From Prevotella sp. (GTDB lineage: Bacteria > Bacteroidota > Bacteroidia > Bacteroidales > Bacteroidaceae), in NCBI GenBank assembly GCA_017410365.1, contig JAFQQY010000037.1, forward strand, positions 62,001 to 126,000: a stretch of DNA of 64,000 nucleotides. The letters run 5' to 3'. How positions within the stretch are numbered: the stretch's first letter is position 1; each line of letters opens with the position of its first letter. The position numbers were made by a program, and so were the translations under genes. This document shows, in pieces, positions 1 to 7,505 of this stretch. Below the pieces are notes generated by a model. That model saw only the letters and a list, made by a program, of their open reading frames with translations, was not told the DNA's origin and ran no database searches.

Positions 1-162
1 GTTAAATGGAGTTAAAGGCCGTATGCTCCATTTAAAGCTCTCGTCTCCCGATGGTGGATTGCGAAAGTCATACACATCATGTCCTGCCTCTCTCAGTTTT
101 TCCACCACCTCTGGGTAATCACTATTGCGCCAGCTGCTGGCCACATATATTTTATGTTTCAT
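1..162 (-). CDS. Nucleoside 2-deoxyribosyltransferase-like protein (partial, N-terminus)
   Basis: The first 54 codons of a minus-strand gene that runs off the left edge. The peptide begins MKHKIYVASSWRN and continues with a helix and KLREAGHDVYDFRNP, which is the beta-alpha-beta opening of the nucleoside 2-deoxyribosyltransferase/TIR-like fold (short strand IYVASS, then a helix, then strand VYDF). Members of this fold split N-glycosidic bonds of nucleotides or NAD-like molecules. The catalytic half is outside the window, so activity cannot be judged. It sits 67 bases downstream of the McrC-like gene on the same strand and could be the last gene of the defence operon. Confidence 0.6.
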   Translation of the reverse strand, partial: MKHKIYVASSWRNSDYPEVVEKLREAGHDVYDFRNPPSGDESFKWSIRPLTPFN

Positions 163-229
163 AACTCTTTTTTATATATGGCAAAAATACAAAATATCTG
201 ATAAAGGGCAAAAGAAAAGCGGGATATTT

Positions 230-2413
230 CTATTCCGCTTTTGGGGTTCTTTTCTGCAAATCTTCAAATGTTGTGTCAATGAAAGAATAAGATTTCATTT
301 CAGAGGTATCAATCTTATGCCAATCATCAAATAACCTCCTATTGAATTTCAGATGAAAAGCTAAACGAATGTCATCCTTTTCCTCCTCTTTTACATCTCC
401 CAGCTGTTTGGCTTCACTGCCTGTAATAGTTCTAATATTTACAATTTCATAAACATCGCGTATTCCTTTTCCATTGAAATAAGGGATAAAGAAATGCAGA
501 TTATGCAAAGCAATGGTTGTTGGGAACTGTGCTCCTGTATAATACAAATCGGCCTTACCCTCTTCAAAATTACTGTAGTAGCCTTTCCTTGGACTTGGCT
601 TTACTATTCCTATAAGCACCCTGTCGCCAACTTCTATGATAGCACCCTTTTGCGGTATAACCTTCGATATGGTTCTTGCAGCCCTTGTCTCTATTAATTC
701 CTTGATGAAGTTTTCAAGTAAAACCCTATTCTGCTCATCCTTCGGACGTAGAGGGAAAGCACCTATATTTACATCTTTGATAGTATTGTAGAATTTAGCC
801 ACCTCAACATCTGTCTTCTCTCCAGCTCCAGGGAACAAGATATAACCTCCGATAACTTCCTTTTTCAGTATTTCCTTACCATATTCCTTATAATATATGG
901 CATCACGGTAGCGGTGCATTTGGTTTATGGCATCATCGGGTGGAGTATCAACATTATTCACCCTGCTGTCAATCCTGTATTTCGCATCAAAGAGATAAGT
1001 CATCTTCATGCCCTTTTGCACATCGTCTTTCGTCAGCTGCAATACGATATCCGGCTTTTGCGGAACAGTCGGCACATACAGGTTGCCTATGCCATGAACA
1101 TTGTCTTTCTCCGTGTGTTTAGGATTATACACCAGTTCAGCTAACTCTACACCATCTTTTCTGAACAATATCCGTGAATGTTCTCCCTTGCCAAGTTCCC
1201 ATGTGAAAGCACCGTTCATCTCCATTCTGTTCCTATGCTCCACATCATCATTGTCCAGTTCTAACTGCTCCTTTACAATATGACTCACTTCAATAAAGCA
1301 CCATATCTCATAAAGCGTAGCAATATCTTTAGTATGCAAGCGGTATATACCGTCATTAAGCGAATAAGCTCTTCTCAACAGATTCCATGTTCTATACACC
1401 TGACTGTAACCTGTTGCCCTTTGCAATATTAGACTTTCCTGATAAAGACCCTTAAACGCTCCTACTGTCCTGAAGAAAGGATTTCTCTGAAGATGCTTCA
1501 ATGTGTCAAGCATATCCTGCATCTCCATTTTCATTGTTTTCGCAGTGCTGTCTAAGTTTTCTATACGCCTTTTAAGATTATCATACTTCTCTGTTATCTG
1601 CCAAAGCGCATATTTCAGGAAACGGTTTTCCTGTGTGTCGTTCGACTGTATTTGTTCTTCCACTCTATACAGTCGGGCAAGTTCTTTCCTGTGTTCAGCC
1701 AGTTCGTTTTCAATGCTTGCCGGAACACGCTTCAACTTGTCAGCTCTAAGATACACCTCATACCCATGCAACCTATGGCGTGGGCGTTCTATGATATTCC
1801 TGCAAGCTTTTATGAATTTAGTTTGTTCTTCCTTAAACACATTCCACCATATCAGTTCTGGCGCCTCTCCACTCTCATCTGGTGTAAAACCATGGAATGT
1901 GCGTTTCAGGAAATCAAGCGAAAGCATCTTGTATTCCTGCTCTATATCCTCAATTATCTTCTTCCAATGCTCGTGATAATTCAGTTTTGTGCTCAGCACC
2001 TCATAACAGAATGTAAACCGCTTTGTGCCTGTGGTTGTCTCGTATATGATGTTCAGTTCGCTTTTGCCTATCTCGTTGCCATAGTTAAGGAAACCAGCCA
2101 GTGTATGTCCTCTGAACGAGAATCGCTCATTGTCCTTTTGCAGTATAGAACCAAACTGTGCGTTTTTCACATAAGAGTTGAACTGCACCCAAACAGGATA
2201 GTCTGCATTGTCAAAGAAAATAGCCGGAGCCTTTTCTCCTTTTTCTATTATTTCTTTGTTTCTCTCTACCGCCACAACACCCTCCGACCACGTGTAAGTG
2301 GAAAGCAAGTTCTCTTCGCCCACATTCCTTGCAGCCTTATTCCAAATGTCGTTGAACTTCGTGCATTCAACATACAATGTGAAATCCTCGTGTTGTATGG
2401 TTAGTAAGTCCAT
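230..2413 (-). CDS. McrC-like DUF2357 restriction nuclease subunit
   Basis: 727-residue protein of the McrC/LlaJI.R2 type. The first ~340 residues fit the DUF2357 region (DNA-binding and scaffold part, including a coiled-coil-like stretch at about 225-310). The C-terminal part carries a PD-(D/E)xK nuclease core: the helix YEIWCFIE at about 368-375, KPDIVL at about 453-458 (putative D455) and LFDAKYRI with the D-A-K signature at about 476-478. Such subunits cut DNA when driven by an McrB-like AAA+ partner, which is encoded two genes upstream (3819-5414). The start is an ATG 9 bases after the RhuM-type gene stop, so the two are co-transcribed. DUF2357 and the D-x-K core are family knowledge plus what is visible; methyl-dependence or sequence specificity cannot be read from the sequence. 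Confidence 0.8.
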   Translation of the reverse strand: MDLLTIQHEDFTLYVECTKFNDIWNKAARNVGEENLLSTYTWSEGVVAVERNKEIIEKGEKAPAIFFDNADYPVWVQFNSYVKNAQFGSILQKDNERFSFRGHTLAGFLNYGNEIGKSELNIIYETTTGTKRFTFCYEVLSTKLNYHEHWKKIIEDIEQEYKMLSLDFLKRTFHGFTPDESGEAPELIWWNVFKEEQTKFIKACRNIIERPRHRLHGYEVYLRADKLKRVPASIENELAEHRKELARLYRVEEQIQSNDTQENRFLKYALWQITEKYDNLKRRIENLDSTAKTMKMEMQDMLDTLKHLQRNPFFRTVGAFKGLYQESLILQRATGYSQVYRTWNLLRRAYSLNDGIYRLHTKDIATLYEIWCFIEVSHIVKEQLELDNDDVEHRNRMEMNGAFTWELGKGEHSRILFRKDGVELAELVYNPKHTEKDNVHGIGNLYVPTVPQKPDIVLQLTKDDVQKGMKMTYLFDAKYRIDSRVNNVDTPPDDAINQMHRYRDAIYYKEYGKEILKKEVIGGYILFPGAGEKTDVEVAKFYNTIKDVNIGAFPLRPKDEQNRVLLENFIKELIETRAARTISKVIPQKGAIIEVGDRVLIGIVKPSPRKGYYSNFEEGKADLYYTGAQFPTTIALHNLHFFIPYFNGKGIRDVYEIVNIRTITGSEAKQLGDVKEEEKDDIRLAFHLKFNRRLFDDWHKIDTSEMKSYSFIDTTFEDLQKRTPKAE

Positions 2414-2422
2414 TGTTGAATT

Positions 2423-3796
2423 CTATTTTATAGATTCAATAAACTTGTCAAAGTCTGACAGAAAAGCTTTGTCCTGAATCCTTCTGAATTTTTCGTATTC
2501 ACCAAAAGCTTTCGATGCCGCTTCCTCATGGCTAATGGTTCCTGCATCATGCAGGATGTCTGCATCTGAAACTTCCAGATATTGCTCCAGCACTTGCTTC
2601 CATTCCGACATAGTTGTTAAAACATGCCGGCGTGCCCTTCGTTCTGCAATATCCAGAAAGGCCGTAGTCAACAGGTTCAACTCCTCCACCTCTTTCTCCG
2701 ACAGATAATTCTTAGCTACAGTCACATCTTTCTTAATGACTCTGCCGTCAGGCGCATTTTTCCACGTCATCAGTCCCATGTGTGGTTTCTCCGCATCAGC
2801 ACGGTCATATACAATCTCTGCTGCCGTTTGGTGGGTCACAGCATAATGCATCATGTTCTGCACCGTCTTGTAGAAAGTTCGTGTTATTTCACTCTTTGGG
2901 TCGTAGTCGCTGCTACATTCAGCATAGATATCAGTAATCTTCTGATAATAGCGACGCTCTGAGGTTCGTATCTCACGGATGCGGTCTAGCAGTTCCTCAA
3001 AGTAATCTGCTCCAAACGGATTCTTGCCTTTCAACCTCTCATCGTCAATTACAAATCCTTTGACGATATAATCTTTCAGCACATTGCGTGCCCATATACG
3101 GAACTGTGTGGCCTCATAACTGTTCACACGATATCCCACGGCAATAATTGCATCCAGATTATACAGCAAGATACCTTGTTCATCGCAATTGTCCGAAGGA
3201 TTCAAAATTTTTTTGATTGCTGCGGACAATTGCAACTCTCCTGTATCATTTATTTGTATCAGATGATAACTGATATCTTGCACCGTAACATTAAATAGTT
3301 CAGACATTCGCTTCTGTGAAAGCCAAAAAGTATCCTGACTGAAAAGCACGTTCACGTTCACCTTTCCTGTACTCGAACGATATATCAAGACGTTACCCTC
3401 CACGCTTGTTGCCAATTCTTGAGAGTTCATCATACTGGTGAAATAGTCTTTTGCGACTTTCACGATGGGCTTCTTTTGATCTGCATTCATGGTAATTGCC
3501 ACACATGCAGTTCTTGACAACATAATAGATTTCACTTGTCGATAGCCACCATTGTTCAGTTGTGCCATCTCTTCTATTTCCACCATGTGTTCCTTTAGAT
3601 TCTGCCCCTTGTCCTGTTGCAGGAATACAGCCACTTTGTCCATCAGACGTTCAAAGTTCCAATACTTCTGATAGCCTAGTAATCGTGCCAACTTACGAGA
3701 GTTCCACCACTCGCGTCCTTCATTGTCTGTCTCTTTGATAGTCTCAAAGGGCGACTGCACCTCTTCGGCTGAGAATAGTTCCGTTCCGTCTTGCAT
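2423..3796 (-). CDS. DinD-RhuM fusion protein (accessory gene in restriction operon)
   Basis: 457 residues with two recognisable parts. Residues ~15-130 resemble DNA-damage-inducible protein D: FETIKE..GREWWNSRKLARLLGYQKYWNFE, then SIMLSRTACVAITMN and AKDYF. From ~135 onward the protein is RhuM family: VLIYRSSTGKVNVNV, TFWLSQKRMSELFNV, LYNLDAIIAVGYRVNS, FRIWARNVLKDYIVKGF and DDERLKGKNPF, with a helical tail. RhuM proteins are often found between subunits of restriction systems and their role is unsettled; DinD inhibits RecA filament activities in E. coli. Here the gene sits between the McrB-like and McrC-like genes (22 and 9 base gaps), so a role connected with DNA damage or restriction control is inferred. 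The DinD part may be only a Bro-N-like DNA-binding module. Confidence 0.78.
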   Translation of the reverse strand: MQDGTELFSAEEVQSPFETIKETDNEGREWWNSRKLARLLGYQKYWNFERLMDKVAVFLQQDKGQNLKEHMVEIEEMAQLNNGGYRQVKSIMLSRTACVAITMNADQKKPIVKVAKDYFTSMMNSQELATSVEGNVLIYRSSTGKVNVNVLFSQDTFWLSQKRMSELFNVTVQDISYHLIQINDTGELQLSAAIKKILNPSDNCDEQGILLYNLDAIIAVGYRVNSYEATQFRIWARNVLKDYIVKGFVIDDERLKGKNPFGADYFEELLDRIREIRTSERRYYQKITDIYAECSSDYDPKSEITRTFYKTVQNMMHYAVTHQTAAEIVYDRADAEKPHMGLMTWKNAPDGRVIKKDVTVAKNYLSEKEVEELNLLTTAFLDIAERRARRHVLTTMSEWKQVLEQYLEVSDADILHDAGTISHEEAASKAFGEYEKFRRIQDKAFLSDFDKFIESIK

Positions 3797-3818
3797 TCCT
3801 TTCTCCTTTCTTTCCTAT

Positions 3819-5414
3819 TTAACTCCAGAAACTTGTATAACCGCTAGTCTTCAGTCGTTTCTCCATTTCTTTTAGTTTTGCCAGTGAAATGGAATAAGCT
3901 TTTCCCTCCTCGTTCTTTGTTGCAGAATATTCTATATCTGATATAGTCTTCAACTGTCCGCTAATGATTTCTCTCAGTTGTTCAAGCAGGTTGCCAATCT
4001 TTGTCTCATCTCCCTCAATGCGAGAAAGAATCTTCATGCTCGTTATTTCATCCAGTGCCCGTGCTATAATTTCTTTCTGAGTAATCTCACTGCCGTCCTC
4101 CTCCTTGTTGTATGGCAGATTGTTCACTACATACAGCAGAAACTCATTCCTTGTTCTATAGGCCACCTTAAACGGCGTGCCTTCAAGATTGGCGTTTATC
4201 ACTTTAAGATAGTTGATGACCTTTTCACAAACATCCTTATTGTTCTTATATACGTCCACGCCCTCAACAGCTGTGCCAATCAGATTACCAACCTCCAGCT
4301 TTCCTATCTTCTCATGCCTGTCAGTCAAACCTCCATACAGGTCCACCTCATTCATTTCTATTGTCATTGCGCGGTCGAGCACCTTACGGGAGAACGAGAA
4401 TGTAGTCTCGTCCATGTTCACCGTTCCCACCACGATAAGGTTCTGCGGAATACAAATGCCATCTTTATTGAAACGTGCCCTAATCTCGTCGTCATTAGTC
4501 AGTTTTGCTGTCAGGTCGAAGTACCATTGCTCATCGCATTTCTTTAGGATAGGGTCAGTGGTTATCACGCCATTCCCATCAGCCTTACGACTCTCCACCA
4601 CACTCAGATATTCTGCAAAATACTGCTCCACAGGCGCCAGATTCATTTCGTCCAAACAAAGGAAGTACGGCACTTCAGGATTCTCCCATGCCTTAGCCAC
4701 AAACTTCAAGAAGTCTCCTGCCTCAAAAACAGGTTTACCACTCACACGGCTCACATATCCAATCAACTCACTTGAATCGTGCCAGTTCGGTTTCACTTGC
4801 ACCATCTCGAAGTTCCTCGGCTTCTGAGCTTCATACTCCTCCGAACCATCATCCCAACAAGCACGTGCCAACTCCCTTACAATCCTGCTCTTTCCTGTGC
4901 CAGAGATACCAGCAAGAAGCAAGAAGGGTTTGGATTTGATGGCGGTGATGTAGGGGCGATGAATATTGTTGATTTTAATCCCATTATTACGAGCCTGCAA
5001 ATTTCCATTGCTGTAATGACTATTTACAAAACTTCTTAACCAATTAATGAATATCGTTTTATTATCCGGCTTTCTTCCTGTGCCATCATACCATTCAGAA
5101 GAAAGCAAAACATTTTTTCCTCTAATGTAAAACACATTATCATAATACCTTTGTCGCCCCGTATTATCTTTCTTTTCTTCTACTAATGTATTAGAAACAT
5201 TCTTTGATATTGATTTAATTATAGTGTATTCATGCTTAATATTATCCCTACACCAGTCATGATCTTGAAGATTCTCAATATCTTCTTTTTGAAGCAAATC
5301 AAAATCATTAACGATTCCCGCAAATGACACCATAAAATCTTTATTACTAAGATTCTTCAGATTGTCAATTCTATAAATTAACATTTGCTTCTCAAACTCA
5401 TTCAATTGCTTCAT
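3819..5414 (-). CDS. McrB-like AAA+ NTPase motor of restriction system
   Basis: 531 residues. An N-terminal ~150-residue domain of unknown type, a probable target- or DNA-recognition part, precedes an AAA+ module of the McrB/dynein-like class: Walker A LLAGISGTGKSRIV at ~166-180, Walker B YFLCLDEMN at ~250-258, and VVGTVNMDETTFSFSRKVLDRA, matching the McrB-type signature and sensor region. McrB-like motors hydrolyse GTP or ATP, translocate DNA and activate an McrC nuclease. The McrC-like gene is in the same operon. The start overlaps the HNH gene stop by 4 bases (ATGA), a sign of translational coupling. Nucleotide specificity is not certain from sequence. By arrangement with a C5-cytosine methyltransferase upstream, the pair is closest to LlaJI or BsuMI R-subunits. 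Confidence 0.85.
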   Translation of the reverse strand: MKQLNEFEKQMLIYRIDNLKNLSNKDFMVSFAGIVNDFDLLQKEDIENLQDHDWCRDNIKHEYTIIKSISKNVSNTLVEEKKDNTGRQRYYDNVFYIRGKNVLLSSEWYDGTGRKPDNKTIFINWLRSFVNSHYSNGNLQARNNGIKINNIHRPYITAIKSKPFLLLAGISGTGKSRIVRELARACWDDGSEEYEAQKPRNFEMVQVKPNWHDSSELIGYVSRVSGKPVFEAGDFLKFVAKAWENPEVPYFLCLDEMNLAPVEQYFAEYLSVVESRKADGNGVITTDPILKKCDEQWYFDLTAKLTNDDEIRARFNKDGICIPQNLIVVGTVNMDETTFSFSRKVLDRAMTIEMNEVDLYGGLTDRHEKIGKLEVGNLIGTAVEGVDVYKNNKDVCEKVINYLKVINANLEGTPFKVAYRTRNEFLLYVVNNLPYNKEEDGSEITQKEIIARALDEITSMKILSRIEGDETKIGNLLEQLREIISGQLKTISDIEYSATKNEEGKAYSISLAKLKEMEKRLKTSGYTSFWS

Positions 5415-6205
5415 AATTCTTTTTTAAATTTTTCAAAATGTACCGCCAATAAATCCCTATCAGGCAGGAATCGTTTTGGCATTATCAATTTCCTGTTATT
5501 ATAACCCATCATATATTCTTTTGTATGGCTATCAACTTCCTTCAATTTCATTCCAAAAAAATTTTCAGAAATGAAAATCTCATAATCAGGTGATATGCCA
5601 ATCAGATTTTCGTCATAAGCTTTATGAAAGAGAACATTCAAACATAATCCATTTTGTGGATTAGTCCTATTTGCTTCGTCTTTACTCCAACCTACGATAT
5701 GACTTGCTTCTAAAAGAGCCTTATTGTTGAGTCCAGTGATGCAGCATCGACTATTGTATGAGGAAAGGACTGTCCTTCTGAAAAAGTCCTGATGGATGCG
5801 GCGTACCACTTCCTGTCTGCGTTCTTCACTTTTTGGAAGTAATGAAAGATTTATCTCTATCGACTCTTCTACCGAATCTTCAAAACTCTTCTCCTTGAAT
5901 TTTGCAATCAGCATTTCTGCATCGTATGCTAACTGGTCCCAGTGACCAAAATACCTGTTCCAGATTTCTTTGTCAAGTTTGGCTGTATGCTCTAAGCCTT
6001 CCACGCCACGGGCTTTCATCTGAGGGTCGAAGTGGGCCAGATTGCCAACCTTGCGGACAATGGCACCAGAAGAGCGGTGCAATAGTCGTCCCAGTTCCTC
6101 GATGAACGGTTTCGTTCCCGAGAACTGTCCGAACGGTCGTCTGCAATACTCATACAGCACCACCGTTATCTGTTCTTCTGTCCAGTTGTCTCTTTTCTTT
6201 GCCAT
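5411..6205 (-). CDS. HNH endonuclease (HNH_2 type)
   Basis: 264 residues. The C-terminal half holds the HNH fold: SRCCITG at ~152-158 (strand turn with Cys pair), EASHIVGWS with the first His at ~169, NPQNGLCLN with the central Asn, and LFHKAYDE with the last His at ~194. The N-terminal ~90 residues (NWTEEQITVVLYEYCRRPFG..., SSGAIVRKVGNLAHFDP) look like a winged-helix or homeodomain-like DNA-binding segment often seen in front of this HNH family. It is the first gene of the downstream operon, 4-base overlapped by the McrB-like gene, after a 106-base gap that carries repeats. It may be an additional nuclease of the restriction complex or an independent anti-phage effector. Confidence 0.85.
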   Translation of the reverse strand: MAKKRDNWTEEQITVVLYEYCRRPFGQFSGTKPFIEELGRLLHRSSGAIVRKVGNLAHFDPQMKARGVEGLEHTAKLDKEIWNRYFGHWDQLAYDAEMLIAKFKEKSFEDSVEESIEINLSLLPKSEERRQEVVRRIHQDFFRRTVLSSYNSRCCITGLNNKALLEASHIVGWSKDEANRTNPQNGLCLNVLFHKAYDENLIGISPDYEIFISENFFGMKLKEVDSHTKEYMMGYNNRKLIMPKRFLPDRDLLAVHFEKFKKEL

Positions 6206-6230
6206 TTTATTCTTCTATTATAAAGTATCG

Positions 6231-6277
6231 TTTTGAGTTACCCACTAAGTGTAATGGAGTTACCTATTAACTCAAAA
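6231..6277. promoter_or_regulatory. Inverted and direct repeat, candidate operator before the HNH-McrB operon
   Basis: In the 106-base gap between the caspase-like gene and the HNH gene, TTTTGAGTTA (6231-6240) is matched by its perfect reverse complement TAACTCAAAA (6268-6277). Between them the octamer GAGTTACC occurs twice in direct orientation (6235-6242 and 6257-6264), 22 bases apart, about two helical turns. On the minus strand a weak -7-like TACTTTAT lies at 6220-6227, between the repeats and the HNH start. The layout suits a regulator-binding site controlling the HNH/McrB/RhuM/McrC genes. Operator function is inference. Confidence 0.45.
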
Positions 6278-6311
6278 AGGGCATGTTTTTATTAATTCTT
6301 ACTTTGCTCTA

Positions 6312-6914
6312 CTAATCATTAATGGTTTTTTCTTCGCTATTTACTATTGTGACTAATGCTTGTTTGTTCCTCAGAAGGAAACCATATATGGGATTCATTT
6401 TTGCATTCTTAAGGGAATTATCGTATTCCGTTATCAGATCTTTAATGGATTCCTTTAAGGTTTTACCCTCAATGTATGACACAAGTCCTTTGGTAGCACA
6501 TCTTACAAAAATATCCTCATAAGCAGGAACTACCCATGCTTGGTTATTATATCCTACATAACCTAAAACATACGACTCTTTAAATTCTTTTCCTATGCCG
6601 TTTGCAGAATAGCAGGCAAATGTGTAAAATACGGAACTATAAAAGTTTTTTACGTTATCATTCGCTTGTATATAAATATCTTTATCGCACAGAAGAGTGT
6701 CATCTGTTCCATGTGAAAATGCAGAAAACACATACTCATCTGCTTCAGATGTGTAATTATTAATATTTTCTTTGGTTAAATTTCCAGAAGTCAAAGACTT
6801 ATAATCAAAGTCTTTCTTCACAGCAACCTCACGGATTTTGTCATGACAAGACTGGAAAAAATGCCCAAGCACTTTGTCTTCGTTGTCACAAGCTATATAT
6901 ATGGGATTATTCAT
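6312..6914 (-). CDS. Caspase-like cysteine protease, putative effector of the two-component cassette
   Basis: 200 residues, no signal peptide or membrane segment. The strand EYVFSAFSHGTDDTLL carries an His-Gly dyad (H68, G69), and 32 residues later VFYTFACYSANGIGKEF carries C101 in the pattern A-C-x-S-x-x-G. The H-G then A-C-x-S arrangement is the active-site layout of CHAT/caspase/gingipain-clan peptidases. The protein is short for the family, close to a bare catalytic domain. Its start overlaps the response-regulator stop by 8 bases (translational coupling), so it probably works with that protein. In known anti-phage systems caspase-like proteins act as activated proteases. That role here is inferred from context. 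Confidence 0.7.
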   Translation of the reverse strand: MNNPIYIACDNEDKVLGHFFQSCHDKIREVAVKKDFDYKSLTSGNLTKENINNYTSEADEYVFSAFSHGTDDTLLCDKDIYIQANDNVKNFYSSVFYTFACYSANGIGKEFKESYVLGYVGYNNQAWVVPAYEDIFVRCATKGLVSYIEGKTLKESIKDLITEYDNSLKNAKMNPIYGFLLRNKQALVTIVNSEEKTIND

Positions 6915-7500
6915 GATGCTCTTTATTCATTAACTCAATGGTAAGATTGACCAAGTCCTGTGTAAATTCTTTCCCCTTTGGTGTATCTTTTCGTATTTCA
7001 TCCAACATTTGGTTCAGAGAAATAGTCTCTCCACCTGTAGAAACAGCAAATATATCGTCATGATTACCAGGCTGTGCCATTATCCAACGTTCTAAAGCAT
7101 TGGATAAAGAATAGTTCATATCGGCATCTGCTCGCTTAACCAGTTCCACCATTTTATCGGTTGATTCAACTTTATCGCGGATTGCATACGTTTTTAGATT
7201 TATCAAACTGAAAAATTCCGAAGTTTTTTCATCTAAACCAGTCCAAATAATAACTGGAATTTGATATGATAGGCTCCGCAGCGAGACTAGCGTTCTGTAT
7301 CCACTCTCCCCACCCGATAATTTCAAGTCTAGCAATAGAATGACTTTACTTCCTAAAGATTCCTTTATTGCGTCTATCGCATCTGAAGCTTTTTTAAACA
7401 GTTTGACTTCGTCAAAAGACTGCCCAAGTTTTACAATGATGGGATGATTACTTTTTAATTCATCATCAACAATGTATACCTTCGTTACTGACTTTTCCAT
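6907..7500 (-). CDS. Response regulator (receiver domain) with short unclassified C-terminal domain
   Basis: 197 residues. Residues 1-120 form a receiver domain: acidic pocket VYIVDDE (D12, D13), phospho-acceptor D58 in ILLLDLKLSGGE, and T87 in PVIIWTG. The usual K-P switch loop is altered to YAIRDKVES, so the conserved Lys is either K110 or lost. The last ~75 residues are not a recognised DNA-binding output domain. They contain helices ending FTQDLVNLTIELMN. The gene lies 5 bases after the GHKL/histidine-kinase-like gene and overlaps the caspase-like gene, which suggests a phosphorelay whose output is the protease rather than transcription. That partnership is inference. Confidence 0.82.
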   Translation of the reverse strand: MEKSVTKVYIVDDELKSNHPIIVKLGQSFDEVKLFKKASDAIDAIKESLGSKVILLLDLKLSGGESGYRTLVSLRSLSYQIPVIIWTGLDEKTSEFFSLINLKTYAIRDKVESTDKMVELVKRADADMNYSLSNALERWIMAQPGNHDDIFAVSTGGETISLNQMLDEIRKDTPKGKEFTQDLVNLTIELMNKEHHE

Positions 7501-7505
7501 ATTGC

